Source: Streptomyces spinoverrucosus
Lineage (GTDB): Bacteria > Actinomycetota > Actinomycetes > Streptomycetales > Streptomycetaceae
Length of the DNA: 64,000 nt
Reading direction: 5' to 3'
Assembly (NCBI RefSeq): GCF_015712165.1
Contig: NZ_JADPZX010000001.1
Location: 4,233,001-4,297,000, forward strand
Made by a program: the position numbers and the translations under genes. Shown in pieces: positions 16,654 to 31,323 of this stretch. The notes under the pieces are model-generated. The model saw only the letters and a list, made by a program, of their open reading frames with translations. It did not search any database and was not told the origin of the DNA. Position 1 is the stretch's first letter, and every line of letters starts with the position of its first letter.

Positions 16654-16833
16654 CTACCTGCTCCCGCCCCTGGCCGCCCGCAACGCCCGTATGTCCCGGA
16701 CGAGCACCCACACCGGCACCAGCACCAGCCCGCCCCCCGCTCCGGCCCAGAGCACCGACCCACCCGCCCGGTACTCCTGCACACCACCGACGGCGAGCAT
16801 CACCAGTCCACCCCGCACCGACACACCCCTCAC
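16654..16833 (-). CDS. Possible small two-helix membrane protein
   Basis: A 59-residue frame ending in TAG, with two hydrophobic segments separated by VQEYRAGG and a basic C-terminus (VRDIRALRAARGG). The amino-acid pattern looks real: paired membrane helices and a positive end. The start is uncertain; GTG at 16833 was taken because of an upstream G-rich stretch. The remaining 16525-16653 and 16834-17037 look non-coding. Confidence 0.4.
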   Translation of the reverse strand: MRGVSVRGGLVMLAVGGVQEYRAGGSVLWAGAGGGLVLVPVWVLVRDIRALRAARGGSR

Positions 16834-17037
16834 TCCGCCCCACCACCACGCCCCCTCCAGGACTGACCGTGACGACTCGCACCACTGCGTAACCACACCA
16901 TCGCAGACACCACTGACAATGCCCCGCCCCGGCGAAGGGCAGGGACGGCGATCGAGCGGGCACTCCCAGACCCCCTCTGAGAAAATCGGAACCACGACTC
17001 CCTCACGACGGCCCGCACCTCACGGAGAGGCACGCTC

Positions 17038-17913
17038 GTGGACTTCGACGCTGTCGCCGACGAGCTGTACGGGCTGCGGCCGGAGCACTTCACCACCGCC
17101 CGCGACAGGCACGCGGCGGCAGCCCGCAAGGCCGGCGACCGCGCCCTCGCCGAGAAGATCGGCAAGCTGCGCCGCCCGAGCCTGTCGGCGTGGGCGAGCA
17201 ACCTCCTGGTCCGCGAACAGCCCGACCAGGTCGAACCGCTGCTGAATCTCGGAGAGGGCCTGCGCCAGGCACACCACGATCTGGACGGCGCCCAGCTGCG
17301 CGAACTCATCCGACAGCAACGCGTCCTGATCAGCACGCTGTCGCGGCAGGCCGGACAACTCGCCGCACAAGCCGGTCGCCCGATCACTCCCGACGCCCAG
17401 CGGGAGGTCGAGAGCACCCTGCAGGCCGTCCTCGCCGATCCGGACGCGGCGCGGCAATGGGCAGCGGGCAGGCTGGTCAGGCCGCTCGACGCCGCTGTCG
17501 GCTTCCCGGCGGTCGCACAGGACGCCGTACGACGTGCTCCTGCCGTGTCCGCGGCGCCACCGCCGGCTACCCGCCGCAAGAGCGCGGCGGACGAGACCCG
17601 GCGCGAGCGGTTGGCGAAGGCGCGCGAGGAAGCGGAGAGCGCCACGGCCGAGCTGCGGGCCGCCGAGGAGGAGGCGCAGACGGCCGCCCACGACGCGGAG
17701 GACGCCAAGAAGCAGGCGGACCAGCTGCGACAGCGCGTCAGCGGCCTGGCCGAGGAACTGGAACGGGCCGAGGAGGAGCACCGGCAGGCCGTGGCCGCCG
17801 AACGCCAGGCCCGGGAGCGCGCCCGCTTCGTCGACCGCCGCGTGACCGAGACCCGACGCCGCGCCAAATCCGCGGCGGCACGCGTAGAACGCCTGACCGC
17901 AGACAATCCGTGA
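17038..17913 (+). CDS. Coiled-coil protein of unknown function
   Basis: 291 residues. The N-terminal half (1-150) is a helical domain with LYGLRPEHFTTARDRH and RRPSLSAWASNLLVRE. The C-terminal half (about 178-285) is a long charged coiled coil of Glu/Ala/Arg heptads. The GTG start has GGAGAGG upstream. No enzymatic motif or membrane segment is present. I recall similar uncharacterised proteins in Streptomyces near tRNA-Ile. A scaffold role is possible but unsupported. Confidence 0.72.
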   Translation: MDFDAVADELYGLRPEHFTTARDRHAAAARKAGDRALAEKIGKLRRPSLSAWASNLLVREQPDQVEPLLNLGEGLRQAHHDLDGAQLRELIRQQRVLISTLSRQAGQLAAQAGRPITPDAQREVESTLQAVLADPDAARQWAAGRLVRPLDAAVGFPAVAQDAVRRAPAVSAAPPPATRRKSAADETRRERLAKAREEAESATAELRAAEEEAQTAAHDAEDAKKQADQLRQRVSGLAEELERAEEEHRQAVAAERQARERARFVDRRVTETRRRAKSAAARVERLTADNP

Positions 17914-17973
17914 TGCAGACAGCCCGTGACCGAGAGCCGCGACGGCGGAAGCGGAACCGGAACCGGGAACGTC

Positions 17974-18007
17974 AAAGAGCACCCCCTCACGTGAGGAGGT
18001 GCTCTTT
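17974..18007. terminator. Bidirectional terminator between the coiled-coil gene and tRNA-Ile
   Basis: 17-bp arms with one mismatch and no loop spacer (17974-17990 with 17991-18007), flanked by A and T runs on both sides. Confidence 0.85.
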
Positions 18008-18011
18008 TCGC

Positions 18012-18088
18012 TGGTGGGGCTAACAGGATTTGAACCTGTGGCCTCATCCTTATCAGGGATGCGCTCTAACCAACTGAGCTATAGCCCC
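18012..18088 (-). tRNA. tRNA-Ile (anticodon GAT)
   Basis: A 74-base body plus an encoded CCA (18012-18014). The acceptor GGGGCTA pairs with TAGCCCC, the anticodon loop CTGATAA carries GAT, and the T-loop contains GGTTCAAATCC. Confidence 0.97.
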
Positions 18089-18190
18089 GCCGCGCTCTGC
18101 GGTGTGTGTCCCGCGCGCTGACTCCTGAAGATTAGCGCACGACTGGGGCAGTCCCAAAATCGATAGTCGCAGGACGTTTAAAGGGGCCCG

Positions 18191-18982
18191 TCACTCGTCC
18201 TCGGCCAGCGTCAGTTCCACCCCGCCGACGAAGCCCGCGGAGAGGTTGTAGATGAACGCGCCGAGCGTCGCCAGCGCCGTCGCCAGGAAGACGTCGATGA
18301 CCGCGATGATCGTCGTGAACATCAGGACGTTGGGCAGCGACAGGAACGCCTGCAGGTCGAAGCCGTTCGACTCGTTCGAACCGGTCGCCTCGGAGATCGT
18401 GCCGCCGACCGTGGAGAAGACGCCCATCGCGTCCATGACCATCCACAGCACCGCCGACGCCACGATCGTGCAGATGCCGAGCGCGATGGAGAGCAGGAAG
18501 CTGACCTTCATCACCGACCACGGGTCGGCCTTGGCCACCCGAAGCCGTGCCTTGCGCACCCGCGGCGTGGTGCGCGCCCCGGTGCGCGGCCGGCGTACCG
18601 CGTTTCCGGGAGCGGGCGTCTGGTAGGCCTGCGGCGGGTGGTACGGCCCGGAGGGCTGCTGCTCCGGCTGTCGCTCACCGGGCAGCGGGGAGGCCGCCTG
18701 CTGCGGCTGGGCGGCGCCCGGAGCGGCCGAGCCCGCTCCAGCCGCGTACTGCTGGGTCTGCGAACCTCGGGCGTCCGTCACAGTTCCCCCCTGGGATCCA
18801 TGAGTGTCAGGCGAGTTCGAGGATGTCTGGGCATCCTTCGCGGACGGCTTGACCGCCCGCAGTTGGGTGGTGTGCGAGTCCTTCGCAGGCGCGGCGGAGC
18901 CACGGCCGCCGCCGTCCGTCTCCGTGCCGGTCGAAGTACCGGCCGGGGTACCGGTCGATCCGGCGCCCGTGGCTCCGCTCAC
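18191..18982 (-). CDS. DUF3566 membrane protein downstream of gyrA
   Basis: 263 residues. The first 150 are low-complexity (Ser, Thr, Gly, Gln, Pro) and end in a basic patch. The DUF3566 domain with two long transmembrane helices (about 157-182 and 220-248) follows. It is the equivalent of M. tuberculosis Rv0007, which also follows gyrA. The function is not known; a link to cell division or the membrane-DNA interface has been suggested by position only. GTG start, 18 bp after gyrA on the same strand, so probably cotranscribed. Confidence 0.85.
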   Translation of the reverse strand: MSGATGAGSTGTPAGTSTGTETDGGGRGSAAPAKDSHTTQLRAVKPSAKDAQTSSNSPDTHGSQGGTVTDARGSQTQQYAAGAGSAAPGAAQPQQAASPLPGERQPEQQPSGPYHPPQAYQTPAPGNAVRRPRTGARTTPRVRKARLRVAKADPWSVMKVSFLLSIALGICTIVASAVLWMVMDAMGVFSTVGGTISEATGSNESNGFDLQAFLSLPNVLMFTTIIAVIDVFLATALATLGAFIYNLSAGFVGGVELTLAEDE

Positions 18983-19000
18983 GCTGACTCACTCCTCGTG

Positions 19001-21592
<2,592 letters not shown>

Positions 21593-21634
21593 AGCTGGTG
21601 AAGATCCTTCCTGGTGCGGTCAGCTGGGACCGAC

Positions 21635-24137
<2,503 letters not shown>

Positions 24138-24671
24138 TCACCCGTAGGTGTCGCCGGGTCCGGTGCTCCCCGGGGCGCGCAGGGGGCCGTAGCGACGGGC
24201 GGGACCGCTGGGGCCGTACACCTTGATCGCCTTGACCGCGCCGTGGCCGAGGTCCTCGTTCAGGCGCGCGACCAGCGTGGGGGCGAGCAGCCGCAGGTTG
24301 GTGGCCCAGGCGGTGGAGTCGCAGCGCACGACGAGCACCCGCTCGTCCTCGTCGTACTTCTCCGGGACACAGTGTTTGGCCACGTCGTCGCCGACGATCT
24401 GCGGCCAGCGGCCCATCACGCCGCCCACCGCGGCCGGGGCCTCCCAGCCACGGTCGCTGATCAGCCGGTTGATCGCGGCGCCGAGCGCCATGGGGTCACG
24501 GCCGTCGGCGCGCGCGCCGGAGCGCAGACCGCCGCGGCGCGCCTGCTTCTTCTGCTGGACCGCGTCCCCACGCGCGCGTGCGGCCTCCTTCGCCGCCCGC
24601 AGCGCCACGCGCGCGAGGTCTACGCCGGAGGGCTCGGGGGCCTTCCTGGGTGCCGGTTCGTCCGTGGTCAT
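24138..24671 (-). CDS. dciA: DciA family protein (DUF721), helicase-loading factor
   Basis: 177 residues. The DUF721/DciA domain occupies about 62-152, with the typical W-x-x-VG-x-x-VA-x-H motif ([14 protein letters not shown]), a DSxxWAxxL strand and a LNEDLG turn. The N-terminus is basic and disordered. DciA proteins act with the replicative helicase DnaB in bacteria without DnaC or DnaI. The ATG overlaps the recF stop (ATGA), so the two are translationally coupled. Confidence 0.88.
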   Translation of the reverse strand: MTTDEPAPRKAPEPSGVDLARVALRAAKEAARARGDAVQQKKQARRGGLRSGARADGRDPMALGAAINRLISDRGWEAPAAVGGVMGRWPQIVGDDVAKHCVPEKYDEDERVLVVRCDSTAWATNLRLLAPTLVARLNEDLGHGAVKAIKVYGPSGPARRYGPLRAPGSTGPGDTYG

Positions 24672-25789
24672 GCGCGCTCCACCGTCCCGCCCGACACGGT
24701 GTACCGCGCCCCCGCCAGCACATGCGGTACGTCGTCGTCGACGGCGGCCGTCACCAGCACCTGCTCGCCGGGCGCCACCAGCTCGGCCAGCCGCTCTCGG
24801 CGGCGGGTGTCCAGTTCGGCGAAGACGTCGTCGAGGATCAGCACGGGCTCGTTGCCCTCGGCGCGCAGCAGGTCGTACGAGGCGAGGCGCAGGGCCAGCG
24901 CGTAGGACCAGGACTCCCCGTGGGAGGCGTATCCCTTGGCGGGCATCTCGCCGAGTTTGAGATTCAAATCGTCCCGGTGGGGTCCCACAAGGGTCACGCC
25001 CCGCTCGATCTCCTGCTTGCGGGCGTCCGCGAGCGCGGCCATGAGCTGCTCGTAGAGGGCCTCGCGCGTGTGGGCGTCGCCCGGGGACGACGGCTTGTAC
25101 TCCAGGGCGAGCGGACCGCCTCCGGGGGCCAGTTGCTCGTACGCCTTGTCGGCGAGCGGCTGGAGCGCGGAGATCAGTTCGAGGCGCTGGGCGAGCAACT
25201 CGGCGCCCGCGCGCGCGAGGTGCTGGTCCCAGACGTCGAGGGTGGACAGGTCCATGGACCTGCCGCCGTGCCGGCGGGCCAGCGCGGCCGACTTCAGCAG
25301 GGTGTTGCGCTGCTTGAGGACCCGGTCGTAGTCGGAGCGCACGCCGGCCATGCGCGGGGAGCGGGCGGTGATCAGCTCGTCGAGGAAGCGGCGCCGCTCA
25401 CCGGGGTCGCCCTTGACCAGGGCGAGGTCCTCGGGGGCGAACAGCACCGTCCGGACGATGCCGAGCACGTCACGCGGCCTGACCTGCGAGGACCGGTTGA
25501 TGCGGGCGCGATTGGCCTTGCCCGGGTTCAGCTCCAGCTCGAGCAGCTGCTGCCGCTCGCCCTGCCTGACCTGGGCGCGGATGATCGCCCGCTCGGCGCC
25601 CACGCGGACCAGGGGGGCGTCGGAGGAGACGCGGTGGCTGCCGAGCGTGGCGAGGTAGCCGACGGCCTCGACGAGGTTCGTCTTGCCCTGGCCGTTGGGG
25701 CCGACGAAGGCGGTGACGCCCGGGTCGAGCGGGACTTCGACCCGGGCGTACGAGCGGAAGTCGGCGAGCGACAGATGCGTGACGTGCAT
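24668..25789 (-). CDS. recF: DNA replication and repair protein RecF
   Basis: 373 residues. An SMC-like ATPase that, with RecO and RecR, loads RecA at gapped DNA. Walker A is GPNGQGKTN (about 30-38). The ABC signature lies around [15 protein letters not shown]. Walker B is [12 protein letters not shown]. Length and the order dnaN-gnd-recF-dciA-gyrB are as expected. The ATG start lies 55 bp downstream of the gnd stop. Confidence 0.97.
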   Translation of the reverse strand: MHVTHLSLADFRSYARVEVPLDPGVTAFVGPNGQGKTNLVEAVGYLATLGSHRVSSDAPLVRVGAERAIIRAQVRQGERQQLLELELNPGKANRARINRSSQVRPRDVLGIVRTVLFAPEDLALVKGDPGERRRFLDELITARSPRMAGVRSDYDRVLKQRNTLLKSAALARRHGGRSMDLSTLDVWDQHLARAGAELLAQRLELISALQPLADKAYEQLAPGGGPLALEYKPSSPGDAHTREALYEQLMAALADARKQEIERGVTLVGPHRDDLNLKLGEMPAKGYASHGESWSYALALRLASYDLLRAEGNEPVLILDDVFAELDTRRRERLAELVAPGEQVLVTAAVDDDVPHVLAGARYTVSGGTVERA

Positions 25790-25844
25790 GGTGGTGCGCC
25801 GACCTCCCCCAGTGTCCTGTGTTGCTGGTTGCTTCTTCTGGGAC

Positions 25845-26720
25845 TTACTTCTTCTCGACCGCGTGGCCGCCGAACTGGTTCCGCAGCGCCGCGATCATCT
25901 TCATCTGCGGCGAGTCCTCCTGCCGCGAGGCGAACCGCGCGAAGAGGGAGGCCGTGATCGCGGGCAGCGGCACGGCGTTGTCGATGGCGGCTTCCACAGT
26001 CCAGCGGCCCTCGCCGGAGTCCTGTGCATAACCGCGCAGCTTGTCCAGGTGCTCGTCCTCGTCGAGTGCGTTGACCGCGAGGTCGAGCAGCCAGGAGCGG
26101 ATGACGGTGCCCTCCTGCCAGGAGCGGAAGACCTCCCGGACGTCGGTCACGGAGTCGACCTTCTCCAGCAGCTCCCAGCCCTCGGCGTAGGCCTGCATCA
26201 TGGCGTACTCGATGCCGTTGTGGACCATCTTCGCGAAGTGGCCCGCGCCGACCTTGCCGGCGTGCACGGAGCCGAAGTCGCCCTCGGGCTTGAGCGCGTC
26301 GAAGACCGGTTGCACCTTGGCGACGTTCTCCGCGTCGCCGCCGTACATGAGCGCGTAGCCGTTCTCCAGGCCCCAGACGCCGCCGGAGACACCGCAGTCG
26401 ACGAAGCCGATGCCCTTGGCGGCCAGCTCCTCGGCGTGCTTCTCGTCGTCCGTCCAGCGGGAGTTGCCGCCGTCCACGACGACGTCACCGGGCTCCAGGA
26501 GCTCGGCCAGCTGGTCGATGGTCGACTGGGTGGCGGCACCGGCCGGGACCATCACCCACACCACGCGCGGGCCGCTGAGCTTGCCCACAAGCTCTTCCAG
26601 GCTGTGGACATCCGCGAGGTCCGGGTTGCGGTCGTATCCGACGACGGTGTGGCCCGCGCGGCGGATCCGCTCGCGCATGTTGCCGCCCATCTTGCCGAGG
26701 CCGACGAGACCGAGCTCCAT
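25845..26720 (-). CDS. gnd: 6-phosphogluconate dehydrogenase (decarboxylating), short form
   Basis: 291 residues, shorter than the 470-residue dimeric enzyme but typical of the GntZ/YqeC-like group. The Rossmann motif is [12 protein letters not shown]. Asp30 after the second strand (VGYDRNPD) suggests NAD rather than NADP; this is inference from the family. Substrate residues are visible: DGGNS, Lys164, Asn168 and Glu171 in [12 protein letters not shown]. It oxidatively decarboxylates 6-phosphogluconate to ribulose 5-phosphate. It lies inside the replication gene row between dnaN and recF. Confidence 0.93.
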   Translation of the reverse strand: MELGLVGLGKMGGNMRERIRRAGHTVVGYDRNPDLADVHSLEELVGKLSGPRVVWVMVPAGAATQSTIDQLAELLEPGDVVVDGGNSRWTDDEKHAEELAAKGIGFVDCGVSGGVWGLENGYALMYGGDAENVAKVQPVFDALKPEGDFGSVHAGKVGAGHFAKMVHNGIEYAMMQAYAEGWELLEKVDSVTDVREVFRSWQEGTVIRSWLLDLAVNALDEDEHLDKLRGYAQDSGEGRWTVEAAIDNAVPLPAITASLFARFASRQEDSPQMKMIAALRNQFGGHAVEKK

Positions 26721-26865
26721 CAGTTGTGTTCCTTAGGTTGCGACAGGTGTTGCGAGATGGCGTGTGGCACTTTCGTACCTGCGTCCGAGCCTAAACCCGG
26801 ACCTTCGCGCACATCTGTGGGCATACGCGCTCACACGTACCGCCCTCACCTGCGGCTTCGTCCGC

Positions 26866-26904
26866 CCGGTGATCCACAGGACCGCGACGGCTGTGGATCA
26901 CCGG
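26866..26904 (-). terminator. Inverted repeat after dnaN carrying DnaA-box-like arms
   Basis: A perfect 14-bp stem (26866-26879 with 26891-26904) and an 11-base loop, 20 bp beyond the dnaN stop. The arms contain TGATCCACA and TGTGGATCA, each close to a DnaA box. Confidence 0.7.
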
Positions 26905-26924
26905 CCCGCTCGCCGTGCCCGGTG

Positions 26925-28055
26925 TCAGCCGCTCAGCCGCACCGGCATGATCAGGTACTTGTAGGCCTCGTCCGCCTCGGCGTCCACCGCGGGCTTGCCG
27001 CTGAGCAGCGCGGGCTTGGTGGAGGTCGTGAAGGACAGCTGGGCCACCGGGGAGTCGATGGCGCTCAGGCCGTCCAGCAGGAAGGTCGGGTTGAAGGCGA
27101 TCGAGATGTCGTCGCCCTCCAGCTGTGCGTCGACCCTTTCCACAGCCTGTGCGTCATCGCTGGAACCTGCCTCCAGGATCAGCACGCCCTGCTCGAAGCT
27201 CAGCCGCACCGGGGTGTTGCGCTCGGCGACCAGGGCCACGCGCTTGACGGCCTCGACGAACGGCGCGGTCTCGATCACGGCGACGCTGTTGAACTCCGTC
27301 GGGAACAGCGTCCGGTACTTCGGGAGGTCGCCCTCCAGCAGACGCGTCGTCGTACGCCGACCCGCGCCCTCGAAACCGATCAGACCCTCGCCCGCGCCCG
27401 AGCCTGACAGCGCGAGCGTCACGCTGTCACCGCTGGTCAGCGACTTGGCGGTGTCGAGGAGCGTCTTGGCGGGCACCAGGGCGACCGCCGAGGCCTCCGG
27501 GTTCTCCGGCTTCCACAGGAACTCGCGGACCGCGAAGCGGTAGCGGTCGGTGGAGGCCAGGGTGACCCTGTCGCCCTCGATCTCGATGCGCACACCGGTG
27601 AGCACGGGCAGCGTGTCGTCCCGGCCGGCCGCGATGGCGACCTGGGCGGCCGCGGCGGCGAAGACCTCGCCGGGGACCGTGCCCGTGGCGTTCGGCATCT
27701 GCGGCAGCGCCGGGTACTCCTCCACAGGGAGGGTGTGGAGTGTGAACCGCGAGGAGCCGCACACCACCGTCGCCCGTACACCGTCTGTGGAAATCTCCAC
27801 CGGCCGGTTGGGGAGGGCCCGGGAGATGTCGGCGAGCAGGCGGCCGGAGACGAGGACCGTGCCCTCCTCCTCGACCTCCGCGTCCACCGACACGCGCGCG
27901 GAGACCTCGTAGTCGAAGCTGGACAGGCTCAGCTGGCCGTCCTCGGCCTTCAGCAGCAGGCCGGCGAGGACAGGCGCCGGCGGACGGGCCGGGAGGCTGC
28001 GCGCCGCCCAGGCCACGGCCTCCGCGAGTACGTCGCGTTCCACCCGGATCTTCAC
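26925..28055 (-). CDS. dnaN: DNA polymerase III sliding clamp (beta subunit)
   Basis: 376 residues from GTG 28055, with AGGAGG 9 bases upstream; longer frames would extend into the origin. The three-domain clamp pattern is clear, ending in the conserved C-terminal YLIMPVRL that lines the protein-binding pocket. It tethers polymerase and other replication proteins to DNA. It is transcribed away from the origin. Confidence 0.98.
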   Translation of the reverse strand: MKIRVERDVLAEAVAWAARSLPARPPAPVLAGLLLKAEDGQLSLSSFDYEVSARVSVDAEVEEEGTVLVSGRLLADISRALPNRPVEISTDGVRATVVCGSSRFTLHTLPVEEYPALPQMPNATGTVPGEVFAAAAAQVAIAAGRDDTLPVLTGVRIEIEGDRVTLASTDRYRFAVREFLWKPENPEASAVALVPAKTLLDTAKSLTSGDSVTLALSGSGAGEGLIGFEGAGRRTTTRLLEGDLPKYRTLFPTEFNSVAVIETAPFVEAVKRVALVAERNTPVRLSFEQGVLILEAGSSDDAQAVERVDAQLEGDDISIAFNPTFLLDGLSAIDSPVAQLSFTTSTKPALLSGKPAVDAEADEAYKYLIMPVRLSG

Positions 28056-28235
28056 TGTTGCCGCCTCCTGCTGTTGCCGGCGCTTCTCGCCCTGCCTGGC
28101 TTCGTCGTCTGTCTCGGTGTCACCGGCCCCTGGGAAGGGAAGGACACCCGGGGACCAGTCTGACGCACGGCACTGACAGTAGGTGCCTCTCGGGGTCAAG
28201 TCGTGACGAGGGGCAGCCGGGCGCCGAGGGGCGAG

Positions 28236-28808
28236 TTGTGCACAGGACCCTCTTCGAAACGAATTCCCCGCTCTCTCTAGTCGGGAGTAGTAGTAGGGCC
28301 TGTGGATACCGTGGATAACTGCGTTTGCGCAGCTCAGCGCGGAGATTTTGTCCACGGGGCCTGTGGGCGGCGGCGGTGGACAACCGGGGCTGTCTGTGGA
28401 GAAAAGAAAGTTCTGCACACCCCATGCACAGGGTGCGGCGACTTCTCCCCAGCGCCGTCCCCAGCTTTACCCACCTTTCCCACAGCCCAACCCGGCACCT
28501 TCGTGTGACGGCTTTCACTCGACCCGGTGATCAGGCGCGTCGGGTTGCCGAACAGTGGACAGCGCTGTGGAGAAGCTGGGGATCGCTGGGGACAACCGCC
28601 CCCAGCCTGTGGGTTGCCCGTGGACAACTCCGTGCACAGCTTGTGGATCCGCCGGCTGTCCACAGTCTGTGGAGATCGTTCGTCCACCAATCCACAAGCA
28701 GTTGACCTGGTCTGATGGTCTTTCAACAGGTGCGGCTGTGGACACGATCTGGACAACTTGGCAGTCCCCAGGATGTGGACGGGAAAAACTCACCGAATCT
28801 GTGGAGAG
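28236..28808. other. oriC: Chromosomal replication origin oriC
   Basis: The 859-bp dnaN-dnaA gap holds about 19 DnaA boxes. Those within one mismatch of TTRTCCACA begin at 28236, 28301, 28310, 28348, 28375, 28395, 28566, 28587, 28619, 28656, 28737 and 28748. Weaker ones are near 28476, 28642, 28668, 28680, 28688, 28774 and 28800. None within oriC is an exact consensus match, so low-affinity cooperative binding is likely. Most point the same way (TGTGGAYAA on the plus strand). A TAGTAGTAG tract (28288-28296) adjoins the boxes at 28301 and 28310. The box number agrees with published Streptomyces origins. Confidence 0.95.
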
Positions 28809-28859
28809 TGGCCGTAACCCGGCACGTATTCGAACACCGGATGTCCGGGGAACGACGAA

Positions 28860-28891
28860 GGGCGCCCCGGGGATCTCCTCCCGGGGCGCCC
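28860..28891 (-). terminator. dnaA terminator
   Basis: A perfect 12-bp GC stem (28860-28871 with 28880-28891), 24 bp after the dnaA stop. It separates dnaA transcription from oriC. Confidence 0.82.
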
Positions 28892-28914
28892 TCAGCGGCG
28901 TACGGCGGCTGCTG

Positions 28915-30789
28915 TCAGCCGTTCTTGATGCGGTTCGTCAGCTCGGTCACCTGGTTGTAGATGGAGCGCCGCTCGGCCATCAGGTTGCGGATCTTGCGGT
29001 CCGCGTGCATCACGGTCGTGTGGTCGCGGCCGCCGAACAGCGCGCCGATCTTCGGCAGCGACAGATCCGTCAGCTCACGGCACAGGTACATGGCGATCTG
29101 CCGGGCCGTGACGAGCTGGCGGCCGCGCGAGCTGCCGCACAGGTCCTCGACCGTCAGGCCGAAGTAGTCGGCGGTCGCGCTCATGATGGCCGTCGAGGTG
29201 ATCTCCGGGGTGGAGTCCTCCCCGCCCGGGATCAGGTCCTTGAGGACGATCTCCGTCAGGCCCAGGTCCACCGGCTGCCGGTTGAGCGAGGCGAACGCCG
29301 TCACTCTGATCAGCGCGCCCTCCAGCTCACGGATGTTCCGCGAGATCCGCGAGGCGATGAACTCCAGCACCTCCGGTGGGGCGTTGAGCTGCTCCTGCAC
29401 CGCCTTCTTGCGCAGAATCGCGATGCGCGTCTCCAGCTCGGGCGGCTGCACGTCGGTGATCAGGCCCCACTCGAAACGGTTCCGCAACCGGTCCTCCAGC
29501 GTCACCAGCTGCTTCGGCGGCCGGTCGCTGGACAGCACGATCTGCTTGTTGGCGTTGTGGAGCGTGTTGAAGGTGTGGAAGAACTCCTCCTGCGTCGACT
29601 CCTTGTCCGCCAGGAACTGGATGTCGTCGACCAACAGGATGTCCATCTCGCGGTACCGCTTGCGGAAGCTGTCGCCCTTGCCGTCGCGGATGGAGTTGAT
29701 GAACTCGTTGGTGAACTCCTCCGAGCTCACGTACCGCACGCGCGTGCCCGGGTACAGGCTCCGCGCGTAGTGTCCGATCGCGTGCAGCAGGTGCGTCTTG
29801 CCGAGCCCCGACTCCCCGTAGATGAAAAGGGGGTTGTACGCCTTCGCCGGCGCCTCCGCGACGGCCACCGCGGCCGCGTGCGCGAAACGGTTCGACGCTC
29901 CGATGACGAACGTGTCGAAGAGGTACTTCGGATTCAGTCGCGCGGTCGGCTCCCCGGGGCCGGTCGCCGGCGCGGGCTGCGCGGCCAGCGGGCCGGGGGC
30001 GCCGCTGGACACCGGCAGCGTGGCGCCGACCGGGCCGCGGTGCACCTGCCCGCCGCCGACCGACGGCTCGGGCAGCTCCCGCCGCGCGTCGCGCTGGTCG
30101 TAGTCGCCGCGTGACGGGTCGTACTCGGAGCGCTGCTGGTCGTAGCCCTGTGGGCGGTAGTCCTGCGCGGGTACGCCGTAGGAGTCGCGGGACGGGGAGC
30201 CGTACGAGTCCTGTGCGCCGTACGACTCCTGCGACGGCGTCGCATACGGGTCCCGTTCCGGGAAGCCGAGGCGTGGCTGCTGCCAGCTGTACTCGTCCTG
30301 CGACGGCCGCGGCCAGGCACCCGGCTCGGGGCGCTGGTACTCCGACGGGTAGGCGGGGCGCGGGTTGGGCAGCTGGTCGCCGGGCGAGCCCGGGAGCTGC
30401 TCGGCGCGGTGGCGGCCGTACCCCTCGTACGGTGCGGACGACGGGAGCTCGGGCTCCTCGTAGCGCTGCTGGGGCGGGGATGGCGGCGCCGGCGGGGACG
30501 GCGGCGGCTCGCCCGCGGAGTCGTCGACGGTGATCGCGATCCGGATCGGGCGGCCGCACTCACGGCTCAGCGTCTCGCTGACGATCGGTGCGAGGCGCCC
30601 CTCCAGCACACCCTTCGCAAACTCGTTCGGTACGGCGAGCAGCGCGGTGTCGGCGACCAGCGCGAGCGGCTGGCAGCGCCGGATCCAGTGTTCGTCCTTG
30701 GCCTCGACACCCTGCCCACGGCCCTCACCGAGAAGCTGCTCGAGTACTCGTGGCCACACTGCGGCAAGATCGGCAGGTACGTCAGCCAC
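28915..30789 (-). CDS. dnaA: Chromosomal replication initiator DnaA
   Basis: 624 residues. Domain I (about 1-88) is the helicase/self-interaction domain. Domain II (about 90-283) is exceptionally long, Pro/Gln/Tyr-rich and contains repeated SYG motifs, a Streptomyces trait. Domain III is the AAA+ ATPase, with Walker [10 protein letters not shown] (325-333) and Walker [10 protein letters not shown]. Domain IV binds DnaA boxes ([15 protein letters not shown]). The start is GTG 30789. The promoter region carries two DnaA boxes, consistent with autoregulation. Confidence 0.98.
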   Translation of the reverse strand: MADVPADLAAVWPRVLEQLLGEGRGQGVEAKDEHWIRRCQPLALVADTALLAVPNEFAKGVLEGRLAPIVSETLSRECGRPIRIAITVDDSAGEPPPSPPAPPSPPQQRYEEPELPSSAPYEGYGRHRAEQLPGSPGDQLPNPRPAYPSEYQRPEPGAWPRPSQDEYSWQQPRLGFPERDPYATPSQESYGAQDSYGSPSRDSYGVPAQDYRPQGYDQQRSEYDPSRGDYDQRDARRELPEPSVGGGQVHRGPVGATLPVSSGAPGPLAAQPAPATGPGEPTARLNPKYLFDTFVIGASNRFAHAAAVAVAEAPAKAYNPLFIYGESGLGKTHLLHAIGHYARSLYPGTRVRYVSSEEFTNEFINSIRDGKGDSFRKRYREMDILLVDDIQFLADKESTQEEFFHTFNTLHNANKQIVLSSDRPPKQLVTLEDRLRNRFEWGLITDVQPPELETRIAILRKKAVQEQLNAPPEVLEFIASRISRNIRELEGALIRVTAFASLNRQPVDLGLTEIVLKDLIPGGEDSTPEITSTAIMSATADYFGLTVEDLCGSSRGRQLVTARQIAMYLCRELTDLSLPKIGALFGGRDHTTVMHADRKIRNLMAERRSIYNQVTELTNRIKNG

Positions 30790-30890
30790 AGGGCACGCTC
30801 TCTCACGGGTCCCACGAACGTGTGGTTGTGGGACGGGTCGGGATGTAAATCGGGTCGGGCGGGGATAAGGGAACGAATCGGAGTCCAGCC

Positions 30891-30945
30891 ACGGTAGTCA
30901 GGGCGACCGGTGCGGTTCAAGTTGTTGTCCCCAGGCTGTGGACAG
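30891..30945 (-). promoter_or_regulatory. dnaA promoter with two adjoining DnaA boxes
   Basis: On the minus strand, TTGAAC (30915-30920) and TACCGT (30891-30896) are 18 bp apart. Single-mismatch DnaA boxes at 30925-30933 and 30937-30945, in opposite orientations, lie just upstream of the -35. This layout agrees with reported DnaA control of its own gene in Streptomyces. Confidence 0.65.
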
Positions 30946-30966
30946 TGTCTCCCCGCGGCCCCTGGT

Positions 30967-30996
30967 TTGACCGGATGGCGTAGCCGCGCGTACCGT
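30967..30996 (+). promoter_or_regulatory. rpmH-rnpA promoter candidate
   Basis: TTGACC (30967-30972), an 18-bp spacer and TACCGT (30991-30996). A leader of about 160 bases would precede rpmH. Confidence 0.55.
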
Positions 30997-31164
30997 AACC
31001 AGGTCGAGTTGTCGATGGCTGCTGCCGCCTGCCTCCGATGGGCACAGATCGCGTCAAGGTGATCGGAAAGCGGTGCACTCGGGCGTAACGCGAGCTACTC
31101 GTGGGCGCACGGTGACAGCCAGGACGGCACCCCGCAAACCCCGATTTCTTACTGGAGCCCCCGA

Positions 31165-31302
31165 GTGAGCAAGCGCACCTTCCAGCCGAACAACCGTCGT
31201 CGCGCCAAGACCCACGGCTTCCGGCTGCGTATGCGCACCCGTGCCGGCCGCGCGATTCTCGCGTCCCGCCGTAGCAAGGGTCGCGCCCGCCTGTCCGCCT
31301 GA
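31165..31302 (+). CDS. rpmH: Ribosomal protein bL34
   Basis: 45 residues, very basic, starting [19 protein letters not shown], the invariant bL34 pattern. GTG start with GGAG 8 bases upstream. First gene of the rpmH-rnpA-yidD-yidC-jag row, pointing away from dnaA. Confidence 0.97.
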   Translation: MSKRTFQPNNRRRAKTHGFRLRMRTRAGRAILASRRSKGRARLSA

Positions 31303-31323
31303 TCTCGATCAGGTCATGACGTC

